Under the pieces are notes generated by a model. The model had not been told where the DNA came from. It ran no database searches and saw only the letters and a list, made by a program, of their open reading frames with translations. From Hyposmocoma kahamanoa (Eukaryota; Arthropoda; Insecta; Lepidoptera; Cosmopterigidae), in the NCBI RefSeq assembly GCF_003589595.1, contig NW_020653726.1, positions 13,685,754 to 13,749,753 on the forward strand: a DNA stretch of 64,000 nt, given 5' to 3'. The stretch's first letter is position 1; every line of letters starts with the position of its first letter. The position numbers and the translations under genes were made by a program. Shown here piece by piece: positions 42,884 to 55,592 of this stretch.

Positions 42884-44125
42884 ACTTCATCATCAGCTTA
42901 CAGCCTTACACGCATGGAATGGTGGAAGTAAGCCTCCACCTGAGCATGCCCACTCTCCCGGTCCTGAGCCGCCGGCATTCAGCCACCGCCACCTTTTACA
43001 GGTCGTCCATCCATCTCGAGGCAGAGCGTTCTAAACTATATTTGCCTTGACGGGCCACCACTCTAGAGCAAGCCTGCTCCATTGGCCTCAGCCCTCCTGC
43101 AGACATGTCCAACCCAGTGCCACTTAAGCTTTTGGACGGAATAGACGAGGCTAGTTTTTCAAGCTAGGATAGCAAGCTAAGCTACTAGTAAGGTAGTATA
43201 CTAGTCGTGTATACGGATCTAACTTGATTTCTAAGCTTATAAGTTAGTGAGGAAGATAGTAATCTAGCGTCTCCACTAGGATACTTCAATAGGATGGGGT
43301 TCTTCAGCATTACAAAAATATGTGGCAAATTATTAATAATCGCCATAGAAGTACAGTAAGACATTTTTTAACACGTGTAAATAGTGAATAGGCAGGTTTA
43401 TGCGCGCTTTTATCGCAAATCTATAGAAGATAGGTCTAATAATACGTCTGTAGTGGTTTCAAGACTGGATCGAATAAGACTTTGTAACGATGGGGCATTA
43501 AAGTGGTCCCATACAAAAAATACACATTTTTTTTTTCATACTATATTATAATATTAGATTTATGGTAAAATGTCATATGACAGTATTTAATTGGGACAAT
43601 AGGATCTCTCGATTGGCATTTTTTTGAGAGGTATCGTGAAAAAAGTCCAATGTCCGCAAAATCGCAGATCCGACCCACTGTGTCTGTGTGTGTGATAAAT
43701 ATAACGTTCCTGTCTGTCTCCAATTACGTCAATTTTTAATGTACTTAAGTGATTTCCCGAATCCCGAACAGGTCCCATATCCCTAAAAAATATTGTTGTA
43801 AGGCAGTCTCCATTTTCTGTCTATGTTCCTCGAAGTTTAGGTAAAAAAATTCTACTTAATCCGATTTAGGGATTCGGTATATCAGAGAAATCCCAAGCAT
43901 AAATTGCTCCATCCCGCGCTGAGCGACTTTTTTGTGGATGAGGCCTATTGTTGACGTCCACGCCTCGGCTCCGTACCTAGAACATAACTAGTACAACGCA
44001 CTGGTTCAATGTACATATTTGTTTTTAGACTCTGTGGGATGGACGACCCGAAGATGTGGCTAAGATTCCCAAATGCCGCCCAGCCCAAACGAATTCTCCT
44101 GTCGGGTTCCTTCCTTCACTATTCT
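42884..44125 (-). pseudogene. RTE-like LINE relic (ORF C-terminal half), frameshifted
   Basis: On the minus strand, block 1 (44125-43860) reads RRIRLGWAAFGNLSHIFGSS, then NQCVVLVMF, stop, frameshift, YGAEAWTSTIGLIHKKVAQR, GMEQFMLGISL. These match the conserved region after the RT core of RTE-type LINEs (WAAFGKL, NQCVLPVMTYGAETW, VAQRAMERAMLGVSLRD). Block 2 (43140-42884) keeps KWHWVGHVCRR and RDGWTTCK..., the remains of KWQWAGHIARR and RWxDDL, and ends in a TGATGATG-type 3' terminus. About 720 bp between the blocks is unrecognised. Many frame breaks mark it as long dead. Confidence 0.7.
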
Positions 44126-44146
44126 TATTAACACGGAATAATCTCG

Positions 44147-44290
44147 AGCCGGTGAAAAAGAGCTTTATGTTTATGCAGTAAGAGCGAAAATGTCGTTGCG
44201 CATTTCGCTTCAGCTCGGACCGCCGCCGACGCGTAACGACAACGACTTTTTCGCTCATATTACATATACATAAAGCTTTTTTAGCCGGCA
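44147..44290. mobile_element. Short foldback MITE
   Basis: Left arm 'agccggtgaaaaagagcttt', right arm (minus) 'tgccggctaaaaaagcttta'. Pairing continues inward through 'atgtttatgcagtaagagcg' versus 'atgtatatgtaatatgagcg' and 'aaaatgtcgttg' versus 'aaaaagtcgttg'. Arms are about 60 bp around a GC-rich loop. It sits just outside the RTE relic. Confidence 0.65.
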
Positions 44291-45754
44291 TAATGCGATT
44301 CCATGTCGATAAAAGTGGTGACTCCTTAACTTCTTACTTTGTCTTTGTGTTAATATATATTAATGTTTTATTTTGTTAATTAAAACATAAACACTATAGC
44401 TTAATTAAACGAATTAGGGCCGGGCACTGAAATACTGTAGTATGTGATAAGATAAATAGTAAATCTCTTTTCCCTTTATTCTCGCATTTGACGCCGGGAT
44501 ACTTAAAAGGATATTCACTTGTTTCGCTAACTTTGCTTTTTAGCCTGATAAATTGTTAATTTCATTGTCCGTAACTTTGGCAAGACGTGGCGTTCGTTTC
44601 ATACTAGAAATAGTATTTTTCACCTTTATTTTGGCCAAAACAGATCACAACAATCAGAAAACAATTTACAGGATTCTTTCTAAATAACAACAACCTCGCA
44701 GGACTACATTACTATTTTTTTCTTCTTCTTCCTGTCCTTATCCCACATACTAACATTATAAACAACAACTTCCGTTCCATGATTTTTAATTATTTTTCGG
44801 ACTTTACTTACGAAAATAAAAATATTTACATCGGTCGCTCTAAAAGGTGATAACTCTGCGCAGTCATTTAACTATTGTTTTTTAGAAAATGAAACGGTTT
44901 TTTTTGTGGGATCAAAATTGCGTATTTTGTTTCTTCATGCATACCAACGTCTGTGTACCTGTACATGTCTCATGGTCACAGCTAACTTAAATAGAAGTGT
45001 CATCAACCAGGTACGACTAATATTAATGCAAACCATGCTATTTTTGACTATTATTAGAAACTGAACGCGTTTGTGATAATTTTGGAGTCAATTTTTGCAG
45101 GGGCCTAATAACAAATTGCAGCGACAACAGTATTTCAATTACCTTGGTTGTAAAATAAGCAATACGCTGAATGTATTTTCTTGTACACCACGGCTCATAT
45201 CTTGACTTTAAAATAATAAGACAATTTGTAATTAATGCTTGGTAATTCAGCTTTTAAACAATTTTTTCTATTCCATTATGGAGTTGCGACACATCAAGGG
45301 ACTGAGGTTTTGAGACTTCAAAAGGGCGTCTTTTCGTTAAAAAATAAGTCCTTACGTCGCCAGTGTCAAAGTTTAAATGGTTAATAATATAAATGAAGGT
45401 GTAGATATAAAAATGAGTGATCTAAGAAAGAAATTTCTCTTATATTGCTAGGGCCATCGAAAATTTCATCATGATAAGAACGCGTCATATAAGTTACCTA
45501 AACCGAAATGACCGAAAAGAGAAAGAATAGAGTTGCATAAACACAATAAATTCAAACCAAAAATCGTTTATCAGTACGCACACGTCGCAAACTGAGTATG
45601 CACGCGTATAATGTACTTTAAATCATTATCAAAAATTTAAATATTAGTAACAGTTACAAATATTTTACTTTTATTGAATATCAAGGTTTTGTAACTATGC
45701 TATACGTAGGTCTATTTTTGGGAAAATACTCCACCAGTTATTTATCAACGAACA
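44291..45754. other. AT-rich non-coding stretch with a family J fragment
   Basis: 44936-44995 resembles 6090-6140 ('ataccaacgtctgtg', 'acatgtctcatggtcacag'). Otherwise nothing recognised. Confidence 0.45.
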
Positions 45755-45895
45755 AACACAAAGAAAAACTCCCTCGATCCGACTGAGCTTAAACCAGCGT
45801 CTGTAGTCTCAACGTGGCTACTTTGTGTTGGGCTTAAAAGGTTCGGTCTATTTATGCGGTTTTTGTATCAATAATAAAAACATTTTGGAATATAC
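45755..45895. mobile_element. Family C foldback element, copy 3 (diverged)
   Basis: Left arm 'acacaaagaaaaactccctc' and 'gatccgactgagcttaaacc'. The right end 'tttttgtatcaataataaaa' is present, but the inner right arm is poorly preserved. Confidence 0.55.
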
Positions 45896-46827
45896 GAACA
45901 CGTACACATACATCAGTTGTTGGCGCTGTACTATTTCAGCTTTCTAATTTGTGATTTCAGTGCAAACGAGAGTTGATATTTAAAAGTGACATAAGGCCCA
46001 TTTACGAGATGAATTGCCAGGGAGCGACGGCCCTTATTTCGTCTCTATTTCTGGTTATATGCTCGATGCACAGTTATCATACACTATACATACTCACGCA
46101 GCCATTCACATAAAAATGCACAATTTGTAAATGACTTAAATAATTTTTGTTACTTTTTAGAACAGTCCATGTTTTTTAACATACTTTACCTTTAGCGGGG
46201 CCTCCTTTTTTATCGTTTGATACAAGAAGTATTTAAATACTTAATAGGTTGATCCCAACCCACCACGACCGACCTCTGTTTGAAACTCATGCCGACTCTA
46301 CTTTAAATAAACATTTGTGATACTTTAAAAAAATGTTTTTGAAATAAAACTGTCGTAGATACCAGTTTTTAATTTCATGAGAAACCGCAGCTCCACGTGG
46401 GATCCCACTGTTTCATGTTGGCAACAGTATACAATGAAATTAAATTAAATAAGTAATTAATTACATTTACAATTTCTTGTAAAATTCGCTGAAGCTATCC
46501 CCATTATATTGCTACTCAAGATCCGACGACGTGCGAAATCCTAGGCATCGCAAGTAGGCAATTTTCATCATATCAGATATTTGACACGTGACCCTACCGC
46601 AATTTGCGGTCACGCTACGGTATAACTAACAGGTACTACAACGCCAGTCCTTGCCCAACATATGTATAACACAGGGGCATCACACGACGGGGACCCAATG
46701 TTATCTGTGGACCTAGCATTTGAGTTGTTAATGATGTATCTTATTCTTACGTTTCATTCTTTAAAAATAATATTCTAAAAAGTCACAAAACTACATATCT
46801 CGCCTCAATCCCTTCAAATAGGAACAA

Positions 46828-46990
46828 AATTATTATTGATACAAAGATCGAACACACGACTGGAGTTGAACGTGCATCAGTCTCCTCAACGTGGCTGTAA
46901 AGGCGAGTGAAGCAGTCGCTGTTTCGAGTCTAGTCGGAAAGATTTTTCTTTGGGTTTTTTCAACCTTTGTAATCGAACAAACTCAAATAA
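46828..46990. mobile_element. Family C foldback element, copy 4
   Basis: Left end 'ttattattgatacaaagatc', centre 'tcctcaacgtggctgtaaag', right 'agtctagtcggaaagatttt' and 'caacctttgtaatcgaacaa'. The arms are shortened by internal deletions relative to copy 2. Confidence 0.6.
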
Positions 46991-47814
46991 GTTAATAATA
47001 ATAACACCAAAATAATGGAATACTTTCACAAAAAATAGATAAAAATATAGGAACCATTTTTAACTTGGCTACAACCTTGAATTAAGACATGTAATCGCAG
47101 TTTGTCTGAGATTGGAAAAAACGCAAGTAACCCTATATTTTGCGCCAAATGAAATTTATCCGATAGGTTGTCGACATTTCATGGTCACGGTTATTGCTCT
47201 ACAGAAAGAAAGTGACAGGCGAGTCTGAACCTTTATACAGTTGAACAATGCCGCTTTCTAAATTCGTGTCTGCACAATGACTCAACTACTGTGCTATGTA
47301 TATAGGTACATGTCACTAACGTTGAAATTATACCAAATCTACATACATATAATATTAAGAAACAATCTAGAACACGTCCTAGAAACTCGAAGGAAAAAAT
47401 CTGGAAAGTATTTCTAAGACAATCAGGTTTATCCCATAAACAAAGCTAAACATATTAGACACGGAAGTAGTTTGCCGGTTAATAAATATGCAGAAATAAA
47501 ACGCTTTGTCTCCAAGTGGCTGCGCTCTAGACACCCAATATGGAGCGGTGTTTGCCAACCACAATTCGAACAAAAGCCAACTAGGAGAGGATTCGAGTAC
47601 ATGAGTTCGGAAAGTAACTAGTTATATGTATTTTGTTTCACACGACCTTTACTAATATTTTTGCTCTTGATATGATAGATATTTAAGACTATTATATATC
47701 TTTCGTTCTGGGTAGATTATTTTTGCAAATATTGACCTATTCAAAAGCAATTTTATTCAAAAGGCCATGAAGCGAGTGTGAAGAATAAACGAGAGTATAA
47801 ACGGGCTTAGCCGG
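46991..47814. other. AT-rich non-coding stretch, nothing recognised
   Basis: No shared repeat. The minus-strand frame at 47379-47573 shows no domain. Confidence 0.45.
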
Positions 47815-48560
47815 CAACCTAGACGGGTGCAGCGTCATGTTTGTGGAGCAGAATCGGGTGGTGCGGCGCGGGCACGGGCGGCGGCTGCGGCGAACAGAGT
47901 CAACATCCCACACCTACGTCACGTACTTTAATCCCGCGCCAGCTTCCGGTTTTTTGTTGTTTTTTCTCGCGAGTGTTCATAAACCGAATTCACCATTTGC
48001 AAAGGACTCTTTTGTCGGATTAAACAAATTTTAATGACGGAAATCGTCTCTGCTTTTATACGACGCTGCGCTGCTTCATGGGTTAGGAAAAAAACTTCCT
48101 ATCGAAAATCTTAGCTCCGGTCAGCTTTTAATAACCATTACGTTAATAGATATGTATATATAGCTAACATAAGCAATTTCAAACTCAAATTCTGCATCTG
48201 CCAACGTTAGCTGTTTGCTGGTTGGTTAAAAATGGTTGTTGAAAAGTATATATTGTTTGCTCTTTCATACGCAAAAAGACGTGTATAAGAAAGGTCAGTG
48301 TAATACGGATCAGTGACTTCGAAAGCATTGTAATACAAAAGTATGTTAATGGAAAAGTACTCGTGTAGAGATTTAACTCGCACTGCAGAGGCAGCACCAG
48401 CAAGTGGAGTAGCTCCATAAAGTCGGAGCGTTGTTCAAATAGAGTGCATTTTTAGCAAATACTTCACGCGTGGCCGGCGGTGGATAGTTCGCAAATTTCA
48501 AGTGAACTCTGCCGCCGCGCCTTCCGCCAGACGCCAACTAATAATGTACGGTGGAAATAC
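47815..48560. promoter_or_regulatory. Two CpG-rich islands, promoter or first-exon candidates
   Basis: 47820-47960 ('cggcgcgggcacgggcggcg'-like, very GC-rich for this window) and 48470-48540 ('gcgtggccggcggtggatag', 'ctgccgccgcgccttccgcc') stand out from the surroundings and match no local repeat. An Arg-rich 65-codon frame lies in the first (47837-48034) but has no recognised domain. They may be promoters or 5' exons of a gene beyond the window. Confidence 0.35.
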
Positions 48561-49166
48561 TACACATTTCTCGGCGAAAACATTTTTTACTGATGTATAT
48601 ACATTCGTCCTAAATTCTTCATAGTTTCTTACTTGGTCATTTCGTGTTAACGTCAACTTTGTGATTCTTTCTTTAACGCTATATAACAACATATTATAGT
48701 TACCTATTTGCCAAATATAGGTGACCTCGATGGCATCGCATACTTACTACATGTTTCCTTAGGAAGTGTATAATGACGATACCTGTCGATATACCAATGT
48801 TATCTACATCTAGATTTAAGAAAGTACTGTTTGAATTGCTTGTGAAAAATTGTTTTTATAATGTGCATGAGTTTTTGAGGTTTAAATTTTGAAGCCTGGG
48901 ACTCTCTACTTAGTTATTAATTTTGAAATGCGTTCTTCTTTTTATTAATAAATCATATATTTTTTAGTTACATTATACCATTAAAAAATCTAATTATATA
49001 CGTATTATGACTATTTATGACTTTAAGAATAAATGTGAACATTGTATACTTTACTGTTAATGTTTGTATGCCAATTGCTGGTGCAACACGCTGTACTATA
49101 AGAGTAATCTTAAATATATAAACTTTATTCACTATGAATGCTTACAAATAAATATATCTGTATCTC
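48561..49166. other. AT-rich non-coding stretch, nothing recognised
   Basis: No frame or shared repeat. Confidence 0.5.
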
Positions 49167-49275
49167 CAACGGTTTGCACTGTAGACGTTGGATGTGAAGA
49201 TCTGGACGGATGTTGTGGACAGTGCCCCAGAATAAAATCTGTTGTTCTAATACTCATAATACCAGGTAATTGGTG
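49167..49275 (+). mobile_element. tRNA-derived SINE, family E, copy 8 (internally deleted)
   Basis: 'caacggtttgcactgtagac' and 'gttggatgtgaag' match the head, then it jumps to 'tctggacggatgttgtggac' and 'gttgttctaatactcataat' from the 3' half. The B-box and middle are gone. Confidence 0.55.
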
Positions 49276-49840
49276 TTTTAACTACATTCATGGACAGAAA
49301 CGAAGAAAATACAGTATAGTGTGTACAGTGCGTCTATTTTCTCAATGTCTCTCGGCAAACTTCGGGTTTCGGCGGTCGTCGGGTTTTATTCAGGTGCCCT
49401 TTGCCTTTGGTACAGACCAGACGCTTTCAGTCGACTTAGAAGTATAAAGAGTTCCTATTACAGTATTATTTATGATATAGAATGGGAAGAAAGCTGCTAA
49501 AGTCACAGTCACGACATTTATATAATTTACAGCACTTACTTGTAAATAGGGAAATAGTTTTACAGCTCTATATAGTTCACACAGAAACCAAAACACAACA
49601 ACAATAAAGTACGTTGTTCTAAATTCAAATTGTTACACATTTTAAACCTAATAATTAATGGACATGGAAATTAATATTCGTGTGCTTTCAGAAATCAAAA
49701 AAAGATATTGAGAAAATAGAAGCACTGTAAACCTATGTATATGTTGAGGTTGTGTCGTGATAAGAGTCTACTTTGTCTTCTTCTATATGCATAAACTTTC
49801 TGATAATTCGGCGTGTATTTATAACAGGTTTTTGAAAGAT

Positions 49841-50190
49841 AAGAAAGAAAGAAAAGAAAGAAAGAAAAATTGTTTATTAGCGTCATAATTATGCCATATT
49901 ACAATTTACAAATTTTACATTCTTAAGCATAGATATAAGTATAACGCTAAACCGACGTCTACTCAGCATTAGTCGAGGCATTTTGCAACACCCCAACGCT
50001 GGTCTTCCGGAGACACCGGCCAGTTAGGAAGTACCACTACGCGCTGCAACGACACGCCGAACCATATAATATATGGTGACAAGTACGAACTCAATATAAT
50101 GTAATAAAATACTTAACAGTTAAATGGTAAAAATATTAAATTAAATGTTCATTGGTATTGCAGGGTAATGTAATATTAATAGAGTAAATT
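49841..50190 (-). mobile_element. LINE 3'-end insertion with (TTTC)n tail
   Basis: The duplicate at 56.88 kb lacks this 350-bp block and preserves the empty site ('gaaagataatgtaga' on the minus strand), so its limits are well defined. Read on the minus strand it contains 'cggtgtctccggaagaccag' and ends 'aataaacaatttttctttct' with a TTTC-repeat tail. This is the structure of a 5'-truncated non-LTR retroposon. No coding remnant is visible. Confidence 0.75.
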
Positions 50191-50246
50191 ATAATGTAGA
50201 GAGTTCCTTTAAGATCTAATACCCTGAGGGAAAGATGATCTTTAAG

Positions 50247-50495
50247 TAGCAGTAGAGCTTAGTTGCCGACTTAGTTACTTCTGCTGCCAAGCGGGAATGT
50301 GAGCATTACTGCGTTCCGGTTTTAAACGGTGAGAGTGCTGGTGAAATTACATGCACATGGGACTTATCAACTTATGTCTCAAGGTGACTGGCGCAGTGGT
50401 GCCTCAAATCTTTGCAATTTAAAGGTCTGACTAGCATTGTAGCTTACCATCAGGCGCACGACTCGCTCGTACCGTCACTTGATATTATAAAAAAA
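50247..50495 (+). mobile_element. Family A retroposon, copy 10
   Basis: It shares with copy 13 (58083) the variant 3' end 'accatcaggcgcacgactcg' and 'ctcgtaccgtcacttgat' and the deletion of 'gcaccgcaactgttatgg'. This shows that the two are duplicates of one insertion. Confidence 0.85.
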
Positions 50496-50770
50496 AGATC
50501 AGAGAAAAGAGGATGACAGAAAGGTGGGACGATAATAGAGGTCAGCATTGTCACAATATGCCTCACGAAGCTTTGAGTTTAAATCCCATCACAGCACAGC
50601 CCTCACGAATTTTTTTTTTTTTGTAAGCATCTATGAAAACGGTTTGCAAAAATATCCTTTAAACGGAAGACATTCCCAAATTAAATACGGAAGAACTACG
50701 ATCCTAAAGCTTGTGATTCATCAATGGAACATATAAGTTCACTTTGACTGTATAAAACGATACCCAATTT

Positions 50771-52296
50771 ACATAATTAATAATTCACATAAGTAACTAT
50801 ATATAAAACACATCGCATGCATAGTGCATTCATTCTACATTGCTCAAACAAAGCCTATATATTAAAGAGCTCGTTTGTCTCTTTTCAGTCATTTTTTATT
50901 TCAGTTAATGTCTTCTATATTTTGTATGTGTCGAAAATATAATGTCTATTAAGCAAATAATTTTATTATTATTATTTTGGACATCTATTTTAGAATCTTG
51001 CCTCTCCCGTGTCGTAAAAGAGTAATTTTGATTTTTTTATTGGAAGAGGCGGTATTCCCCAGCAATTATTATTTTTAAATATTGAAGAAATAAATATATA
51101 AGAAATGTTATATTGTGTATATTGCACAAAAATTACTATCACATTAGTTCTATGTATATTTTGAAGGACCTGGAAAATAAGAGAAACAAATAACGGAACA
51201 TTGCATGATTACAAAACTTCAATAAAAATGAGAGAAGTTATACCTGCATGGTCGGTAGAACGAAACTTTAATTAAACCGAATGTGAGGTGAGCCCTCAAA
51301 AGCTGGTTTTGTTTTCAACTCCGACGTTAATCTGGTTAGTTAACCTTTTGAAACCAAATTGAAGTGCTTTGAAGTTTAATCCATGCTAATAATCAATTTT
51401 CAATTTCGTTGGCGCTGCTGTTCCTGCTAATACCTAATTCTCATGCCATGGGTCAATCAAATTGAATTCATAATTCGTCCAACTCAGCAAGTTGCCACAG
51501 GGCAGAGCCTCTCCCGTAAATTAGTCTGCAGCGAAGTTTCAGGCGTAAATGATATCGCAACTCAGTAGACTGGAAGTCCCTTAGGTACTTCGCCGAGAAC
51601 GTTGTAACCACAACCTTATGTCTTCAAGACATGAGTTGTTATCGAATACGACGCGACAAACGGTTCTTGATTGTAACCCCCAGGTGATGCTTACTTAACG
51701 CTGAAGTAGACTTATCAAAAGCATAAACAGAGATTATACGTATTTGTTCGCTCGAGGTGTATTTTACATGTACCGTCTTGCATTTTATCGAAGCCTTGAT
51801 ATTGTAGTAAAATACAAAGGCTGCAAAAGTCGATGTCGATAACACACTAAAACGTGTTGTGACAAGTTCTAACACGTCGATACGGTGACCTTCTTTTGAG
51901 CCGTTTCCTATATCTTATTAGTAGCCAAACGTTGGAGAGACGTCATTTAAGTAAGTAAATGTTTTCAACTTTTAGATGGGGAGCAAAACAAATATTACTT
52001 TTCAATTTAAGTATTCCAAAGTTTCAGTCCTGGTTTTACAAATTTCATTAAAACTTAGAACTAAGAAACGAGACGCTAATGTCTTTAATATCAGATGCCA
52101 TTAGGCTTTTATTCAACTAAAGCGATGTATAACTTGATCATGATGTAATTAAGAATTGTAAATAAATAAATTGTGATAATGTAAATAAAATATTTCTATA
52201 CATATATAATAAAATAGAATATTTTTTATTTAAAAATAGGAACAGAGTTCAAACTTTGCTTATACGTAATACATGTATATACAAATTGAAACTAAA
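50771..52296. other. Non-repeat, non-coding stretch
   Basis: 51280-51620 is less AT-rich and contains no local repeat ('ttggcgctgctgttcctgct', 'gcagagcctctcccgtaaat'). It could be conserved regulatory DNA. No gene is recognised. Confidence 0.4.
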
Positions 52297-52579
52297 AAGA
52301 TAACAACCGGAACCGGGTTCATCCCCTAGTTTGCCGCCCTTAAAAGTGGGATATTCCCTTCAAATTTAAATGGAACCAATACCGAGGTACAAATACAAAA
52401 AAAAAATACTACAGTCGAAATGAGAATCTCCTCCTTCTTTCTGATGTTGTCTGTATTGGTCCCATTTAAATTTGAAGAAAAGATTCCACCTCTTAGGGTG
52501 GCAAACTAGAGGATGAATCCGGTTTCGCGCACATTTCGTTAGCCAATTTCAATAAAACTTGGCAAACAGATGTAATTCC
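52297..52579. repeat. Family G inverted pair forming a large palindrome
   Basis: Copy 3 runs forward from 'accgggttcatcccctagtt' (52310) through 'caaatttaaatggaacc'. Copy 4 runs backward from 'ggtcccatttaaatttgaag' (52457) through 'aaactagaggatgaatccgg' to 'cttggcaaacagatgtaatt'. The two pair over about 80 bases around a loop of about 65-70 bases. Confidence 0.75.
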
Positions 52580-55500
52580 ATAAGCAAAAAGCCGATAAGC
52601 AAAAATTTGAGGTCGTTTTTTTTTAATATAAAAGTTATAATTATTTAATCTTCGTTTCTCAAAACTCTGAGTATAAGCAATCACAATTGTGTTGGTTGTT
52701 AGATGTATGTTCCTTTAAATAATACACTTCACTTTTGTGGCTTTAATGCGTTTTTCTATCAAAAACACATGGCTAAATTTACAAATCTATTCCAGCTTTT
52801 GAAGAGAAGTTTTTGAGATTTTAAATGGATTTTAATTTATTTTATTTTATTTATATGTATTTACTTACTTTAGGACAACCAACAAGACATGAATTAAATG
52901 TAACAATGTTGAAATAGTGATACAGAGACTTATACTAAGTCTCTGTACTATTAAAGGTCGCTACGGCCGGCAAATGTGGACACAATAGGAAATAAGTAAA
53001 CTAGTTGAACTAATGAAATTTAAAAAAAACTCAAAATAAGCCTTAACTGAAATAATATAAATAACTACAATTAATACAATATTATTATTTAAAAAAAAGT
53101 AACTATTAAAAACAAGATAATCTAATTAAAAATATTTTATATATATATGGTTATTTCTGCCGTGGAGGTCACTTCTATGGATCAGTGGATAAAAATATGC
53201 CCATGGAAGTGACTTTTAATCCACTGAACTTATTTTTTTTATTTGCGCATGCTCGTGCGTTGCTTTTTTGTACACATTTCTTTTTAGACGGCGAAGACCA
53301 AATGGTGTCCAAAACACCAAAAGCAATGAGTTACATGAGAAGATATAACTTCTTTTTCAACCCCTGCGAGCTCACCGATTATTTTTCCCTGAAGTAACAA
53401 GACCGAAAATAATCAAATCGGTTATCAAACACATCTAAATGATGTTTTAATTTTTTTCAATCAGATGTAAAATTAACCCGTCATTGTCATTGATGGTGGT
53501 GGTGTGTCATACCTAAATATACATCACAATACCTTCAGCAAAATTAAATGGAAAAAAAATGGAACCTCATTTAAATAGCGTTCGAAATGTAGCTTAGAAT
53601 CTGAAGAAGTGAACCAAGCCTTAAAATTCATAGAAAGCTTAACAAATCCTCATTTTTTCAAAAAGACATCCAATAGTTTTCTATTTATTACACAGCTGTA
53701 TGAAGAATGCGTTTTTTTTTTATAGACGTAGTCATAATCTTTATAAATAATTACTTAAAAATAATTACGAGACAACGTCGGGCCGATAAAGGACTCTTCG
53801 GTTTTACGGACCAAATTCGTATAATTTTTTAATCATATTCGTGATGAATTACGTGTTTTTGAGATACGCCGATTTCTAGGATAGAAACCGACTAGACATA
53901 GAAATGTTGAAAAAACAAATTAGGTAGAAAAGTGAGATAAAGAAAGAAACACATCCGCTCCAGGCTGAATAAGGGATTGTAGAACATTTTAAACACGTAT
54001 TTACATGTTGCTGTGAGTCAATGATATCACCACAAAAGCTCGTTTGCATAGCGATAAACCAGCGACAAAGGAACACAGTGGAATCGACAGGTTAATACAC
54101 GTCTCGGAGACGTCAGTGTGTGCGACGGAGATGCTTATGATCGTCCAGTACAGTCTCCAACAAAATTGCTTGAGGTGACTTGGACAGCTGTCACGGATAA
54201 TAAGAGTGGACAAGTTGTTCTGAATGCAACCCACTCCAGCGCACAAGTCTTTTGTCCCTATGATGAGAATAATCAGCAAGTAGAAGGTGAATGAAGTTTG
54301 TCATAATGGCTAAACGCAATCAGGGAATCGGCCTCTAATTGAAAAAGGTCGCATAATTGCCACCCGAGTCGAAAATGTTCGTTCATAGAATTCAAATATT
54401 ATCCGAGTAAGTATTTTTTTATATCTCTCAAAAAGACATTTTTCCTAAGACACTGTAACAACTTCCAACTATATATATACATATATATTTAGTGATAGTT
54501 CATAACGTGTTATCCATTGCAAATAAAACAGTCTGAACGATGAAACTTTATTCTCCCTTTATTCTATTTCATTAGAGGCATAAAAAATCCATTAGAAACA
54601 TAAATGAATTCTCGAAACAGCATTCAAAAGTAATTTCAACAAAACAGCTATAAAAATTGTATTAAAGGAAAAAAAATTACTTTTTGAAGATGTTTTGAAG
54701 ATTAAACGTCGAGACAGCGATTGTACTGCACGCACACATGAGTAATTCGATGCTAGACAGGATATGTCACACATATACACACCTCTATTCGAACCTTCAA
54801 AGACCTTGTTATTGTGTGTGCATTGTTCAGTCACTCGTGAATGTACAGGTAATATACAGGTCACCTTTAATAAAGTTTTCTACTTACGTGTGGTACATTC
54901 AATTTCTACACCTTTAACGAAGGATGGTAACGTTATTATAATTAAAGGACACTAACCAGTCTTCTTGAGGACTACAATTTGGAACTTTATTGGATAGCTA
55001 AAGGTAAAACATGTGAAACTTTAATTCACTCACTACACGAAAATTCAACGCTATTGTTAAATTATTAGGTTATTTGACAGTGCTTTGAACAGAAACGACG
55101 GAGACAATAATTAATTTAACTATGTTAACTACCTGTATGTTATTTAACTATGTTATTAGAGACACAACGTTTCGTAAACAATTTTAAACATACAAAAATA
55201 TTTTTGAAAATGTGCTGTAATGTTCCTTCTTCTACGATGAAGGTAATTCCTCCGTACTTTACGTTATAAACATTTTCCTTTTCTATCAAACAATACCAAG
55301 TCCATAAGTTACGATAATAAAAGGCACACACTCGTATCGAAAAGGAAGTCGTAGTGGGCAAACAGTCAACCTCCAAATAAGGATAAATAAACAAGTGGAC
55401 GTGCGGTCCGAGAAGCGGGCGGACCGTGAGATCATTCCATTGATAATTCTGGCTCGGACGTATTAAGTTTTTTTACTTGGGAGGTCACAACAGGGATGTT

Positions 55501-55592
55501 GGTACATGGACAAAAAAATTCCTCTATAAAAGGTCTGTGCCTAATTCATGGTTAAATGACGTTAGTCGAAATTTGTAATAAAACATACTGCA
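52580..55592. other. AT-rich non-coding stretch with one perfect hairpin
   Basis: TACAGAGACTTA (52921-52932), loop TAC, TAAGTCTCTGTA (52936-52947) is a perfect 12-bp hairpin. Several 60-90-codon frames exist (for example 54001-54279 minus, 54592-54864 minus) without domains, signal peptides or supporting splice sites. No shared repeat was found. Confidence 0.4.

Larger units (their letters stand above)
49420..50770. repeat. Locally duplicated segment (source copy candidate)
   Basis: Three parts have partners 7-8 kb downstream. 49420-49835 matches 56893-57310 inverted, 50191-50262 matches 56812-56880 inverted, and 50247-50770 matches 58083-58622 direct. The match covers unique flanks as well as the family A copy (for example 'atgcctcacgaagctttgag' and 'aacgatacccaattt'). 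It is therefore a segmental duplication, not independent insertions. 49335-49380 also resembles 56989-57035. Confidence 0.85.

Noticed and set aside
44025..44291. 88-codon minus frame
   Set aside because: It spans a foldback MITE and frame-broken RTE relic sequence.
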